NCBI GenBank assembly: GCA_022495995.1 | Contig: JAFEMH010000333.1 | Location: forward strand, 186,001 to 250,000 | Origin: Adenophora triphylla var. japonica | Lineage: Eukaryota; Streptophyta; Magnoliopsida; Asterales; Campanulaceae | Reading direction: 5' to 3' | DNA length: 64,000 nucleotides | Shown: one piece after another, positions 53,575 through 64,000 of the stretch | Layout of the letters: each line of letters opens with the position of its first letter | Numbering within the stretch: the first letter of the stretch is position 1 | Translations under genes and position numbers: made by a program | Notes under the pieces: model-generated | Seen by the model: only the letters and a program-made list of their open reading frames with translations | Database searches by the model: none | What the model was told of the DNA's origin: nothing

Positions 53575-55021
53575 TCAGAGCGTTCTCCACAAATTTTGGT
53601 TCTTTCTTCCTCGGGACCATTTTTTGAATGTGGCTTCGTAGGCTGAACTGAATAGTTTGTTTCCCAAGAAGAGTATCTCGAGCTGTTCTTCTATGTCTGG
53701 GATTCCTTTAAATGAGTACTCATGCTGAACTGTGGTGGCCACGGGTTCAGGTAGTGCAGTGATATCGAGGAACTCTCCCCTTATCAGATTGGCCTTGAGT
53801 CCTCTGAAATGCTTGAGGTTCTGTGCCAGCTTACCCATTTGTTCTATAGTCTCTGTACCAACTCTTCCTGTTTCTTTCTCATCTTCATCAATTCCACTGT
53901 CGGTCCCCTCAATCTCTTTCTCATCTTCATCAGTTCCACTGTCGGTGCCTTTGACAAAGTAGCGAGCGAGGTCAAAGCTGTAAGGTTAGAGGTTAGGTGT
54001 GCCGTAGGAGGTTCCCCTTTTGAGGGCTACTGCTTTGGTGCTGGCGAGCCTCTTATCTTCCTTGATGTCAGCTGGCGTAGGCACATAACCAAGCCCCTGG
54101 ACTGTATTGTGGTCCTTGACTTTGATGACTTGGTATTGGCCTTGTAACCTTTTGCCGAGCCCCAGTCCCGGGATGAAGTTAATGAGTTTCATCATCTTCA
54201 TGGCAGGAGAGATTTTGTCCCAAAATAGTAGAGGGTCCACACTGCATATTTGGATCTTGGAAGTTTCTAATGTAACTCCAGTTAATGCCATATCGTCATC
54301 ATGCTTGATTTCCAACACTTGAAATTCGGTGGGGATCATTTGCTTGCCGAACCAGATGATTAAAGTAACAACCCCAAGAACTGTGCGGGAAGTAGAATCA
54401 TAGGCCTTGACAGTGTGGACTGAAGGCTTCAAATCTGTGGGCTTGATGTCAAGTAGGTCCATCATCTTGGTGGGCAAGACATTCATTCCGGAGTCTGAAC
54501 AGTGATGCAAAGTGGCTCATTGTGGTCAGCCCCAAATTTTGGCAGGTCCAAATCTGTGACGGTGATGATGTTTCCATAGTGGATGTTGTCGATCATCTGA
54601 ACTACATCTTCGGGATTTGCATCCACGGGGACCAAGGTATGGGCCAAACTTTCCTCCAGCTTGTGAGGGTATGAAGATGTGAGCAGGGACCACAAGGGAA
54701 TGTTCGTCTGGGTTTGCTTGAACTGAATGAGGATCGAGTCCTCCAACATTTGAGAGGTAGAGGTTTTGGTGGTGCCTCCAAATTGCATTGAGGTTGTTTG
54801 TGGCGGTGGCCTCCCTTTGTCAGCACGTTGATTGAGTGAGAGTGCTCGGTTGGCTTTGACTCTCCTTTGCCGGCCCATGCTCTGAAGTTTGATAAGTTGA
54901 ACTTTGGCTGATCCTTCTGGGGATTATGCTTCTTACTGGCAGTAAGGTTGCCGGGTTTTGAGATTTTCTTGTGTCCTGATGCCTGAACTATAGTGTTAGC
55001 AGGATATTTCGGCTTTCCCAC
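53575..55021 (-). pseudogene. Protease/G-patch remnant of A3, pol otherwise deleted
   Basis: Reading leftward: linker, WSLLTSSYPHKLEESLAHTL and IHYGNIITVTDLDLPKFGAD as in B, then MNVLPTKMMDLLDIKPTDLK and KAYDSTSRTVLGVVTL. The stretch with the catalytic DGG of the protease is missing between them, and the ALLGRPW block is missing later, so no protease is made. The G-patch (PGLGLGKRLQG, QGLGYVP) follows and the frame ends soon after 53575 with ITALPEPVATTVQHEYSFKG. No reverse transcriptase, RNase H or integrase sequence follows. Three frames are used. Confidence 0.82.
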
Positions 55022-55089
55022 CCTTGTCTGTTCTGAAGCTGTGTTGCTTGAAGGAAGGGAAGACTTTCTTGAGTAGAGTACGTATCTTG

Positions 55090-55520
55090 GTGGCTACTGC
55101 TACCCAGAGGAGTCTTGAGGATTCAAAATCTGATCTTTCGAAGTTGCATCTGAGAAGCCCCAATTCTGATTAAAACCATAATGCCGGAAGATGCTTCCGA
55201 TAAGCCCTAGAAATCGGATATTTCGGCTTTTCCACCCCTGTAGGTTCTGAAGCTGTATTGCTTGAAGACAGGGAAGTCTCGCTGGAGAAAACTGCCCTTG
55301 CTGCTGTTGTTGCCCAGAGGTGTCATGAGGATTCAAATTTTGATCTTTCAAAGTTGCATCTGAGAAGCACCAATTCTGATTAAAACCATAATGTCGGAAG
55401 ATGCTTCTGACAAGCCCCAGAAATCGGAACTCAAAGTAGACCCTCAAGATGAAAAAAAACCCTCTTTGCGTGGCAAAGCCCCAGTCTGAAGAAATGACTT
55501 GGTGAAGCCCCAATTTGGCT
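55090..55520. repeat. Tandem duplication of about 210 bp in the gag-pol linker of A3
   Basis: gttgcatctgagaagc, attctgattaaaaccataat and gaagatgcttc occur near 55142 and again near 55352. On the minus strand both copies encode FRHYGFNQNWxFSDAT, so it is a duplication within coding sequence. Confidence 0.85.
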
Positions 55521-55985
55521 ATGTGTGAAAGAAAGGTTTGTGTACAGGGGAGGTCATTGATGAGACCAGCTGTATGGGATATGTATGTGTTTAGCTCTGG
55601 ACCGTTTCTGGTTGCCTAGGTTCTCCTCAGTGTAAGGAGCTCAGGTCGCCGTAGTTCTGGCAGAGCGGTTCTTGGCTCTGGGAAAAGGGTATGAACATTT
55701 GTGGTCCTTTTGGTGAAAAGGCTCGGATGGGATGTTTGGATGATGAGGTACGGGCCTCGAGGTGATTCCTTGACAAGTCGTTGTTGAAGGTTTCTTCCGT
55801 GATTCCATTGCTTCTTGATTGACGTCTTTCATCGGGGGAGAAAGAATTCGAATATAGCATAAGGGCTTATGATGTGTTTTTTGCCTTTGCTTTGACCGCT
55901 CCATTGTTATCGACAACCTCCATTCTTCGAGCTTTAATTTTGTTTGCCCATCTGTCAAGCTTTTGATTGGCAGTGCTGGGTCCTT
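55521..55985 (-). other. Linker region of A3, no clear product
   Basis: It has tggttgcctaggttct and cgccgtagttctgg (55609-55665), a variant of the CTACGTATCC/CGTAG hairpin theme. Minus-strand frames are Pro/Ser-rich and short. Position suggests the gag-protease linker. Confidence 0.45.
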
Positions 55986-56260
55986 GACCTCATCCTTTTT
56001 TTTTTTGAAGTTCTTGCTTGAACTTTTCTCTTTTTTTTTTCTTTTTTTTTTTTGATGTTCTTGCTTGAACTTTTCTATCTTTTTCCTTTTTTTGAAATTC
56101 TTGCTTGAACTTTTCTCTCTCTTTTTTTTTTTTTTTTTTAAAGTTCTTGCTTGAACTTTTCTCTCTTTTTTTTTCATTTTTTTTTTGAAGTTCTTGCTTG
56201 AACTTTTCTCTCTCTTTTTTATTTTTATTTTGAAGTACTTGAGGGCGGAGGCAAGCTCCT
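55986..56260 (-). repeat. Lys/Glu-rich coding repeat with pyrimidine runs, A3
   Basis: Five units of about 50-55 bp, each ttcttgcttgaacttttctc plus a T-rich run of 8-18 bases. On the minus strand they read as KFKQELQKK alternating with Lys runs. Because run lengths differ, the frame changes from unit to unit; replication slippage is the likely cause. A coiled-coil-like spacer in gag is possible. Confidence 0.7.
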
Positions 56261-56789
56261 GCTTGAACTTTCTTGATGCGCACGATGGCGAAGGCGAGCT
56301 CCGAGGTTGTTGTCGACATGGGGTCAATCCTTTGATGCTGGGTGACCTTTTGTTGTTCCTTGATGTTTCCGCCGTCGTTGACTTAGTCAAGGTGATGGTG
56401 GGGACATATTTTGGGAAGTGTATGGCTTGATGGAGGCCTTTGTGAGATAAGGAAAGTGTATAGGGGGGCACCAATTGACTTTCCCACATCGATTATCAGA
56501 ACATTAGTTATTTCCAGAGTTTATTCGTTGAGCAATGCAAGTGATCATTTAGCATATAACCATTTCATTAGTTGTAATATAGGTGTGCAAATAATGTCTC
56601 AAGTCTAGCAAGAAGAGAAAAAAGACTCTTATTTATAGAAAATTTAAGATTAACTACCATGTCCGAGGCGGACTTGATTGAACGAGGAAAGTACTCACCT
56701 ATGAAGGTTGACCAAAAGACACTTGACAGATCTCGAGGATAGGTAGCCCCTACTCTAGCCGCTCTTTTGTTGTTGAACTGCCAGGATGC
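56261..56789 (-). other. Linker between repeat and gag C-terminus of A3
   Basis: Minus-strand frames are short. A TATAAATAAG-type box is present on the minus strand at about 56628-56640, and 56490-56640 is AT-rich, unlike its surroundings; a small foreign insertion is possible but no ends or duplication were seen. Confidence 0.4.
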
Positions 56790-58395
56790 TTATGCTTTCC
56801 GTCTTCTATTAACTCCTGAATTTCATACTCAGACCGAGGCAATTATCATTTGTGTGCCCATGATACTGGTGGAAGGCGCAGTACTTGCTTCTGTCAGCGT
56901 TGGCTGTGGGCTTCTTTGGCTTGTAGTTCTCCATGGGCTTGAGTAGGTCTTCTTTGATCAGTTCCTCCAACATCTTGCTTAGAGGCATGTCTAGCTTGTC
57001 GAAGCGAATGAGAGGTTGCTTCCTGAAAGAGTTGTTGCTTTGCTGGGCTGTGTTCCCGTTATTCACCTCATTGTTCCGGGGGAATGGATTTCCGTCTGTA
57101 TTGGGGCCGCTGGGGCGTTCCAACTTTCCTTATTCAATCAATCCTTGAATTACTTGCCTCAAAACTGTGCAGTTGTCGGTTGCATGCCCGTGGTATTTGT
57201 GAAAAGCACACTGCTTGGTTACATCCCAGTTAGCATTGAGGAATTTGGGCTGTTAGTTTTCCATAGGTGCGAGGAGACCTTGCTTTACCACATGATCGAA
57301 TACCTCGTTCAGGGGCATCCCAAAATCATCATAGTGATGTCGTTGTCTCGGGGGACCACCACGTCTTTGTAGTGCTCTATTATGGGTATGATGAACCACT
57401 TCGGCAATCTCCCTCCCTTTGTTTGGGGTAGATATTGGATTAGACGGGGCTGCCCCATAATGATGAGAAGAGGCTGGACTCGGGGCCGACTTTTCTTTCA
57501 AGTCTTTTTCGAACTGGGGACCCGTATTGACCATGGCATGGGGGTTGGGATAGAAGGGCTGGCTGACTGATGCTCTTACTGATGGCTTCAAACATGACTG
57601 GAAGATTTTCATTTGTTCATCCTCAAGCAGTGACTTCATGATTTCAGAAAGCTTCCAGCTCTGTTCCATGTAGAATTCTACCATAGTTTCGTCTGCCTTT
57701 TGCTCTGCCAGCATAACCACATGCGGGTTGATAGAAACCTTTGGATTGCTGGGACCTGTAACCAAAGGTCCTCTGACGGAGGGAACCATGATATGGGGTT
57801 GGACAAACGGGTTTTGAGGGAACAAAGTATAATTTAGTGGATACTGTGGAAATTGAGGGATTTGAGGCCAAGAAGCCGCTGGAACGAATGTCGATTGTCC
57901 GAAGTAATGGGTTGGAAAAGTTATGTGGGGGAAACCTGGTGAATTTTGGGCATATTGAGAGAAGGAAGTGAACACGGGAGGATTTTGAGAGATATTGGGA
58001 TCTGTTTGAGATGATCCAGCGCTGTGCTGGTTGTATTGAGTGAAAGGGGTAGTATTGGCTTGGCCATATATGACAGGGGTGCTTTGAGAGGTGGCAATAT
58101 GAAGCCTTAGTCGGCTGTTTCCTTGGATTGAAGGATTTTCGGAGTTCAAAGGCATAGGACCCTGGTTAAAGGTTTGGGGAGCTGATCGTGAAGGGTCATC
58201 GTCCTCGGTTAGAATGAAAGTACCATCTGGCTGGGGGATAGCTGCTATACCTCGCTCATTCAGAAGTTATACCACAAAATTCTGCTGATCTTCTTTCTGT
58301 TTCTTGTGAACCTCACAGCCCGGATGACTTCTTCCAGTTTTATGTTGTTTACGGTTGGCGGGGTCCCGTTCCCGTCACGATTTCTCAGCGAGTCT
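56790..58395 (-). pseudogene. Gag of A3 with partial capsid deletion and doubled CHHC motif
   Basis: The N-terminus (58395-58160) is as in A1, opened by ATG-TAA. The frame 58155-57253 has the Gln/Pro-rich part, then MVEFYMEQSWKLSEIMKSLL and DEQMKIFQSCLKPSVRASV, which is the second half of the capsid region of E; the first half (WFLHV..TWDQ) is missing. Then MPLNEVFDHVVKQGLLAPME and CAFHKYHGHATDNC (57167-57220). A second copy of the same module follows, MPLSKMLEELIKEDLLKPME and CAFHQYHGHTNDNC (56839-56890). Frameshifts at about 58157 and 57250. Confidence 0.82.
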
Positions 58396-58642
58396 TACAT
58401 AACGGAGAATCTGGCTGTAGGAACTGAGGAAACTAAGGAACAATCTACGATCTTTGCCGTAATGCGTAATTCCTACGGCGAGGCGGCCGAATTTACGAAT
58501 CACTCTCTCTGCTTGCGGGGAACGAGAGGTAGGGTTTAGGCTTCGGAAGGGATATTTGGCTCAAGGCTTTTAGGCTCGTGCAACGTGCATTTACTACTTA
58601 AGTCTACTTTAAAACATGTTTTCTCATAATCCTAACTGATTG
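58396..58642 (-). other. Gag-proximal leader of A3
   Basis: Like 772-900 of A1. The last 45 bases (tttaagtctactttaaaaca through ggaaaagattg) recur beyond the array at 61566-61630. Confidence 0.7.
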
Positions 58643-61530
58643 GAAAAGATTGGACCTTGAAAGGTCGAGATCAAAAATTGGACCGTGAAAGATCGGGAAT
58701 AAAGATTTGACCATGCAAGGTCGGGATTAAATACTTGACCATGAAAGGTTGATATCGAAGATTGGGGATCGCACCGTGAAAGGCCACGATTGGAGATTTG
58801 GGATCGGACCGTGAAAGGTCTCGATTGACTATTTGAGATTGGACCGTAAAATGTCTCGATTGGAGGTTTGTCCACAAAAGGTCGAGATCGACTATTTGAC
58901 CATGAAAGGTCGGTATCAGAAATTAGAGATTGGACCGTGAGGGTCTCGATAGGAGTTTTGAGATCGAACCGTAAAAGGTCTAGATTGACTACTTGAGATC
59001 GGACCGTGAGGGTCTCGATAGGATACTTGATATCGGACCGTGAGGGTCTCGATTGGATACTTGAGATCGGACCGTGAGGGTCTCGATTGGAGAGTGGAGA
59101 TCGGACCGTGAAAGGTCTCGATTGACTTCTTGAGATCGGACCATGAGGGTCTCGATTGGATACTTGAGATCGGACCGTGAGAGGTCTCGATTGACTACTT
59201 GAGATCGGACCGTGAGGGTCTCGATAGGATACTTGATATCGGACCGTGAGGGTCTCGATTGGAGAGTGGAGATCGGACCGTGAAAGGTCTCGATTGACTA
59301 CTTGAGATCGGACCGTGAGGGTCTCGATAGGAGTTTTGAGATCGGACCGTGAGAGGTCTCGATTGAATACTTGAGATCGGAGCGTGAGAGGTCTCGATAG
59401 GAGTTTTGAGATTGGATCGTGAGAGGTCTCGATTGATTACTTGAGATCGGACCGTGAGGGTCTCAATTGGATACTCGAGATGGGACAATGAGAGGTCTCG
59501 ATTGACTACTAGAGATCGGACCGTGAGGGTCTCGATAGGATACTTGATATCGGATCGTGAGGTCGATTGGACTTGAGGGTCGGACCGAAAGGTCTCGATG
59601 CGATTACTTGAGATTGGACTGCGGGGTCGATTGACTTGAGATCGGACCGTGAGAGGTCTCGATTGACTACTAGAGATCGGACCGTGAGGGTCTCAATAGG
59701 ATAGTTTATATCGGACCGCGAGGGTCTCAATTGACTACTTGAGATCGGACGCGTGAGGTCTCGATTGACTACGAGGTCGATAGAGTTGAGAGATCGGACC
59801 TTGTAGGTCTCGATTGAGGTCTCAATTGAGATCACGAGGAGGTCTCGATAGAATTTTTTTGAGATTGGACCGAGAAGGTCGCGGTGACGGTACCTCGAGA
59901 GTCGATTAGATATGCGAGATCGGGCCAGGAGTCTCATTGAGATCGGACCATGAGGGTCTCGATTGGATACTTGAATATCGGACCGTGAGGGTCTCGATTG
60001 AGTGGAGATCGGACCGCGAGTGTCTCGAGGTACGCGATCTCTGGACTGAAAGGTCTCGATTGAGATCGGACCGTACGGGTCGAACTTGAGAATCGGACCG
60101 TGAAAGGTCTCGATTGAGGAGTTGCGGACCGGAATGGGTCTCGATTGGATACGAGAGATCGGACCGTGAAAGGTCTCGATTGAGAGATCGGACCATGAGG
60201 AGTCGATACTTGAGATCGGACCGTGAAGGTCTCGATTGAGTGGAGATCGGACCGTAGCGAGAGTCTCGATACTTGAGATATCGGATCGTGAGGGTCTCGA
60301 TTGGAGAGTTGATATCGGACCTTGAGGGGTCGAGAGAGTGGAGATCGGACCGTGAAAGGTCTCGATTCGAGATTGAGATCGCGAGGGTCGATATATGAGT
60401 ATTGAGACCCGGAAGGTCTCGATCAGAGTGGAGACCTCGAGGAAAGGTCTCGATTGAGAGATCGGACCACCGTGAAGGTCTCGATTTCGCAGGAGATCGG
60501 ACCGTGAGAGGTCTCGATTGGAGAGATCGGACCGTGGAAGGTCTCGATTGAAGTCGGACTGTGATTCGACAGATGAGATGTCGGACCGTGAGGGTCTCGA
60601 TTTAGAGTTTGACCGCTAGGTCTCGAGAGACTTGAGAGATCGGACCGTGAGGGTCTCGATTGACTACTTGAGTTGAGACCGTGAGGGTCTCTATTGAGAT
60701 ACTTGAGATCGGACCATGAAGGGTCTCGATTGGAGAGTTCGGACCGTGAGGGTCTCGATTGATACTTGAGATGTCGGACCATGAAGGTCTCGATTGAGAG
60801 TTCGGACCGTGAGGGTCGAGATTGAGATATCCCGGACCAGTGAAGGTCTCGATTGAGAGTCGGACCGTGAAGTCTCGAGACATAGGAGACTTGGATCGGA
60901 CCGTGTTTAGAGAGGTCTCGATTGGAATACTTGGACCTGAGTGAGAGGTCTCTGTGTTTTGAGAGATCGGATCGCAGAGGTCTCTATTGATTACTTGAGA
61001 TCGGACAGTGAGGGTCTCGATTGGATACTTGAGATCAGACTGTGATAGATCTTGATTGAATACTTGAGATCGGACCGTGAGGGTCTCGATTGACTACTTG
61101 AGATCGGACCGTGAGGGTCTCGATTGACTACTTGAGATCGGACCTTGAGGGGTAGAGATTAGAGATATCGGACCGAGAAAGGTCGTGATTGAAGGTTGGA
61201 CCGCGAGGGGTCGAGATTAGAGATATCGGACAGAGAAAGGTCGCAATTGGAGATCGGACCGAGAAGGGTCGCGATTTAGGATTGGACCGCGGGGTTGAGA
61301 TTAGAGATATTGGACCGAGAAAGGTCGCGATTGGAGATCGGACCGAGAGGGATCGCGATTGGAGATCGGACCGAGAGGGGTCGCGATTGGAGATCGGACT
61401 GTGAAGGTCGTGATTGAGGGTTGGACCGCGAGGGGTCGAGATTAGAGATATCGGACCGAGAAAGGTCGCGATTGGAGATCGGACCAAGAGGGGTCGCGAT
61501 TGGAGATCGGACCGAGAAAGGTCGCGGTTT
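58643..61530. repeat. Tandem array T5, about 34-bp unit, about 85 copies, in the 5' leader
   Basis: The unit contains gagatcggaccgtgagggtc and tcgattgactactt. GACC and GGTC pair, and GAGATC with GGTCTC extends the stem through one G-U pair. The last 0.4 kb uses variants with gagaaaggtcgcgatt. Between about 59560 and 60960 unit lengths are irregular with many short indels. Minus-strand frames over it (rich in Arg, Ser, Asp, Pro) are array artefacts. Confidence 0.92.
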
Positions 61531-62676
61531 TGAAAGATTCCCGAAATGGGACCATGCAATTGTTATTCTATTAAATGTTTAAGTTTACTGAAAACATGTC
61601 TTTCTCAGAGTCCTGAATGGTTGGAAAAGATTGCTCTTCTTTTTCGCTACTAACCTAGGCCTTAGATCAGTGGATCCTGACACTACATCTATAAGCCCCT
61701 CGTTTTTCACCTATAAATCGTCTTCCCGGGACGGAAAATCCCGAGCGAGGGTCCTATAAGGCAAGCGGGTTCCACCGACAAAGAGAAAAGTGAACTTAAG
61801 GCTAGCTGGTCATGTAAACTTTCAACGTATGTGACATGTGGGTCACGGTCGAAGTCAACATCCTTAAGTTAAGGCAGAAATCGTGCCGAAATTTCGGCAT
61901 GACCTCTCTTGACTCGGGTGTGCGAGGGGCCTTAACTTTTGGCATTGGCCGAGTTGTGGCTGGCATGGTGCATACGCTGAGGGTTTGATGACACGGCGTC
62001 ACATTGAACCTTCGGGTATGTTTTTAGCGCGCTCTGCATCAAAGTCAAGGCTGAAAAGCTAAGACTTCGAGTTGAGAACGACCTTCGATCTCAACTTTTA
62101 AGTTTGACTTGTGAGGGAGATAGGCGTAAAAGCATACACTTAGGCTTTATGACACAAGTTAAGCCAAAAACCAACCAAGGTCTTGGATGAAGTGTGACAC
62201 AAAGAGTTCATGGATTACATGGGCTAAGATGGGCTGTTTGGGACGACCCCGTACGCGCTCGAAAGGTATCTGGCAGACCAATCAAGCTGCAACTGAACGA
62301 TCATCCCGGGTTGAGGGTTGTAGTGTGCAGTGTACCGAGGCAGCAGGTGCGAGTAGCGTGCGGTGTACCGAGGCAGCAGTGCAAGTAGTTTGCGATCACT
62401 AAATTCTTTTTTTGAGTAAAATAGAAATTTTCAGAATGCGTTTTAAAGAATTTATGAGCAGTTCAAAATATATCACGAAGAATCAAGTTATGAACGGTAA
62501 TGCACGAACATGTTATGATTTTGAATGAGATGAAAAATGTGACATCTTTTTTTTTTCGAAAACAACCCGATGTTTTGAACAACACACGCACACAAGAATG
62601 AGAAAGGGTAAACGAAAGTTTGACCCACAGAATGCTTTTTAAAATGAGAGAGTTTTGAAAAAACATTGTTCGGTTT
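61531..62676 (-). other. LTR-proximal leader of A3
   Basis: Aligns with 866-1750 of A1 throughout (tataagcccctcg, gggacggaaaatcccgagcg, the gtcaaagtc-type repeats). A short duplication of gtaccgaggcagca is at 62333-62375. No gene. Confidence 0.75.
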
Positions 62677-62693
62677 CCCCAGCAGAGTCGCCA
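62677..62693 (-). other. Primer-binding site of A3
   Basis: The minus strand reads TGGCGACTCTGCTGGGG, one change from A1, two bases from the LTR. Confidence 0.87.
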
Positions 62694-62695
62694 AC

Positions 62696-64000
62696 TGAAA
62701 TTACCCGGATCGCGCGCGCGGGGGACGCAGCGAGCGGCATTTCGCGGACTTGGGACCTCGCCTGGAAAATGAAAGGGAGAGTCGCCACGCCGTTTTGTAT
62801 TATGAGCTCAAACTTTGAAAATGGCTGGTTTTTTGTGAAAAGGTGTCGTTTTGATTGGTAGCCAAAACTTGGAAAAGGCTTTGAAAAATGGAACGTTTTG
62901 ATTGGTAGCCAAAACTTGAGAAAAGGCTTTAAATTGGAACGTTTTGATTGGTAGTCAAAACATGAAAAAAGGCTTTTAGGACCAGAGATTGTTAGGTTCG
63001 GAAGTCACGTTACGTTCCGGGAAAAGTATGTTGAGATCACCCGAAATGCCTCGAATGACGAGTCTTTCTACCTTTCTCGAAATTTTATGTGTGTGTGTGT
63101 GTGTTGCATTTTGAAAAGGGGCTTGAATGACAAGCTTTAATCTTGGTTTGAATGTCAAAAGTTGATTTGTGGTAAAAAGTGAGTGTTTGAATGACAAATG
63201 TCGGTTTTGAGTTTTGAAAAGAGGGTTAGAATGACGAACTTAAATCTTTAGTTTGAATGACAAACGTTGATTTTAATGAAAAGAGCGTTTGAATGTCAAA
63301 CATCGGGTTTTGAGTCGGAAATGAGCGTTTGAATGTCGAACTTAAATCTTTAGTTTGAATGACAAACGTTGATTTTAATGAAAAGAGTGTTTGAATGTCA
63401 AACGTAGGGTTTTGAGTCGGAAATGAGCGTTTGAATGTCAAACGTCGATTTTGAGTTGTTTTGAAAACGGAGTTCGAATGACGAACTTAAATCATTAGTT
63501 TGAATGACAAACGTTGATTTTAATGAAAAGAGCGTTTGAATGTTAAACGTCGGGTTTCGCGTTGTTTTGAAAAGGAGTTCGAATGACGAACTCCGGTTTT
63601 GAACCTGGTATTACATTGTTACCAATTTCATGAAAAAAGGCATTAAATGATATGCGATCGACGAGTCAATTTGTGACTCGGACTTTCATAAGTAAATACT
63701 ATCACAAGCCAAATGGCTCGGACTCGTAAATAATAGTATTTAAAAGTGCGCTATTAACGGAATCAAACGATCCGGACAGTAAAGATATGATCGACGAGCC
63801 AAACGGCTCGGATTTGTAAAGTTGCGTAAATTAAATAACAATATCGACGGATCAAACGATCCAGACTTTGTAAATGACTTTCACGAACCAAACGGTTCGG
63901 ACGGTAAAGAACGAATCGACGGATCGAACGATCCGGACTATAAATGACAGAAACGTAAAAAGGGGACTTGAACGGCGTTTTAACCCAAAATTACTTCTCT
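62696..64000 (-). repeat. 5' LTR of A3, first 1305 bp
   Basis: TGAAATTACCC start after the primer site. Shares all landmarks with 24992-26479: primer-core copy (62779-62787), (TG)n run (63089-63102), CGTTTGA-N3-TCAAACG palindromes (63110-63610), hairpin cluster (63655-63935). Leaves the window before the TATA-like box. Confidence 0.9.

Larger units (their letters stand above)
24992..64000 (-). mobile_element. Tat-type element A3, non-autonomous, split by element B
   Basis: A minus-strand element whose 3' LTR (24992-27550 plus 46891-47025) contains element B. Its internal part is 47026-62695, and its 5' LTR starts at 62696 and leaves the window. The internal part holds, from the 3' side: polypurine tract, four tandem arrays, an antisense PMD relic, a protease/G-patch remnant, gag and a long leader with a fifth array. 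Reverse transcriptase, RNase H and integrase are absent, so it depended on another element's enzymes. By eye the two LTRs look several percent diverged, more than the LTR pair of B, which fits their nesting. Confidence 0.88.

Noticed and set aside
58624..61559. Arg/Ser/Asp-rich frames over T5
   Set aside because: Array artefact; they change frame with each indel and have no start context or relation to other parts of the element.

Overview
The window is plant nuclear DNA made almost entirely of nested LTR retrotransposons. No ordinary single-copy host gene, tRNA, rRNA or CRISPR array was found. Plant origin rests on the element types: Ty3/gypsy elements of the Tat/Ogre/Retand kind (primer sites matching what I recall as the 3' end of plant tRNA-Arg, a second archaeal-type RNase H, no chromodomain, lengths near 20 kb), a Ty1/copia element with an initiator-Met primer site, and a short hAT-type MITE. 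A eudicot with a large genome is likely; the species cannot be read from the sequence.

Layout, left to right. (1) 1-3725: 5' end of minus-strand element A1 (gag start, leader, primer site, LTR). It sits inside the 3' LTR of (2) element B', 3726-20994, minus strand, which keeps its 3' non-coding zone, a broken plus-strand gene, a short leader and its 5' LTR, but has lost gag-pol. B' was hit by a copia element (7549-14902), by plus-strand Tat-type element D (14910-about 18250) and by a copia 3' fragment (18254-18953). (3) 20995-21585: unassigned. (4) 21586-24991: 5' half of older element E. (5) 24992 to beyond 64000: element A3, inserted in the leader of E. Its 3' LTR (24992-27550 plus 46891-47025) carries a MITE and the whole of (6) element B, 27551-46890, a 19.3-kb copy with two 1682-bp LTRs and a 5-bp target duplication (acggg/acgag). 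After B, A3 continues with four tandem arrays, an antisense gene relic, a protease/G-patch remnant, gag, a 2.9-kb array in its leader, its primer site and the start of its 5' LTR.

The most interesting content is in element B and its relatives. Between the end of pol and the 3' LTR, on the strand opposite to gag-pol, B carries two host-like genes, each with its own promoter-like upstream region: a four-exon gene for a plant-mobile-domain (PMD) protein, and a gene for a protein resembling the plant family DUF7745. The PMD gene recurs in B' with matching exon lengths and as a relic in A3. Because it lies antisense to the genomic RNA, its introns would survive reverse transcription.

Three signals are not explained by ordinary annotation. 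Pairs of CG-rich palindromes about 30-34 bp apart lie upstream of TATA-like boxes of LTRs and of the antisense genes. A second copy of the primer-binding core lies inside U5 of all Tat-type LTRs seen. Stem-loops with conserved loops and matched, varying stems fill LTR-A, and each tandem array unit also holds a short hairpin. Nearly all coding regions are broken. The main exception is the 914-codon gag-protease frame of B, which lacks the capsid and zinc-knuckle region that E still has.
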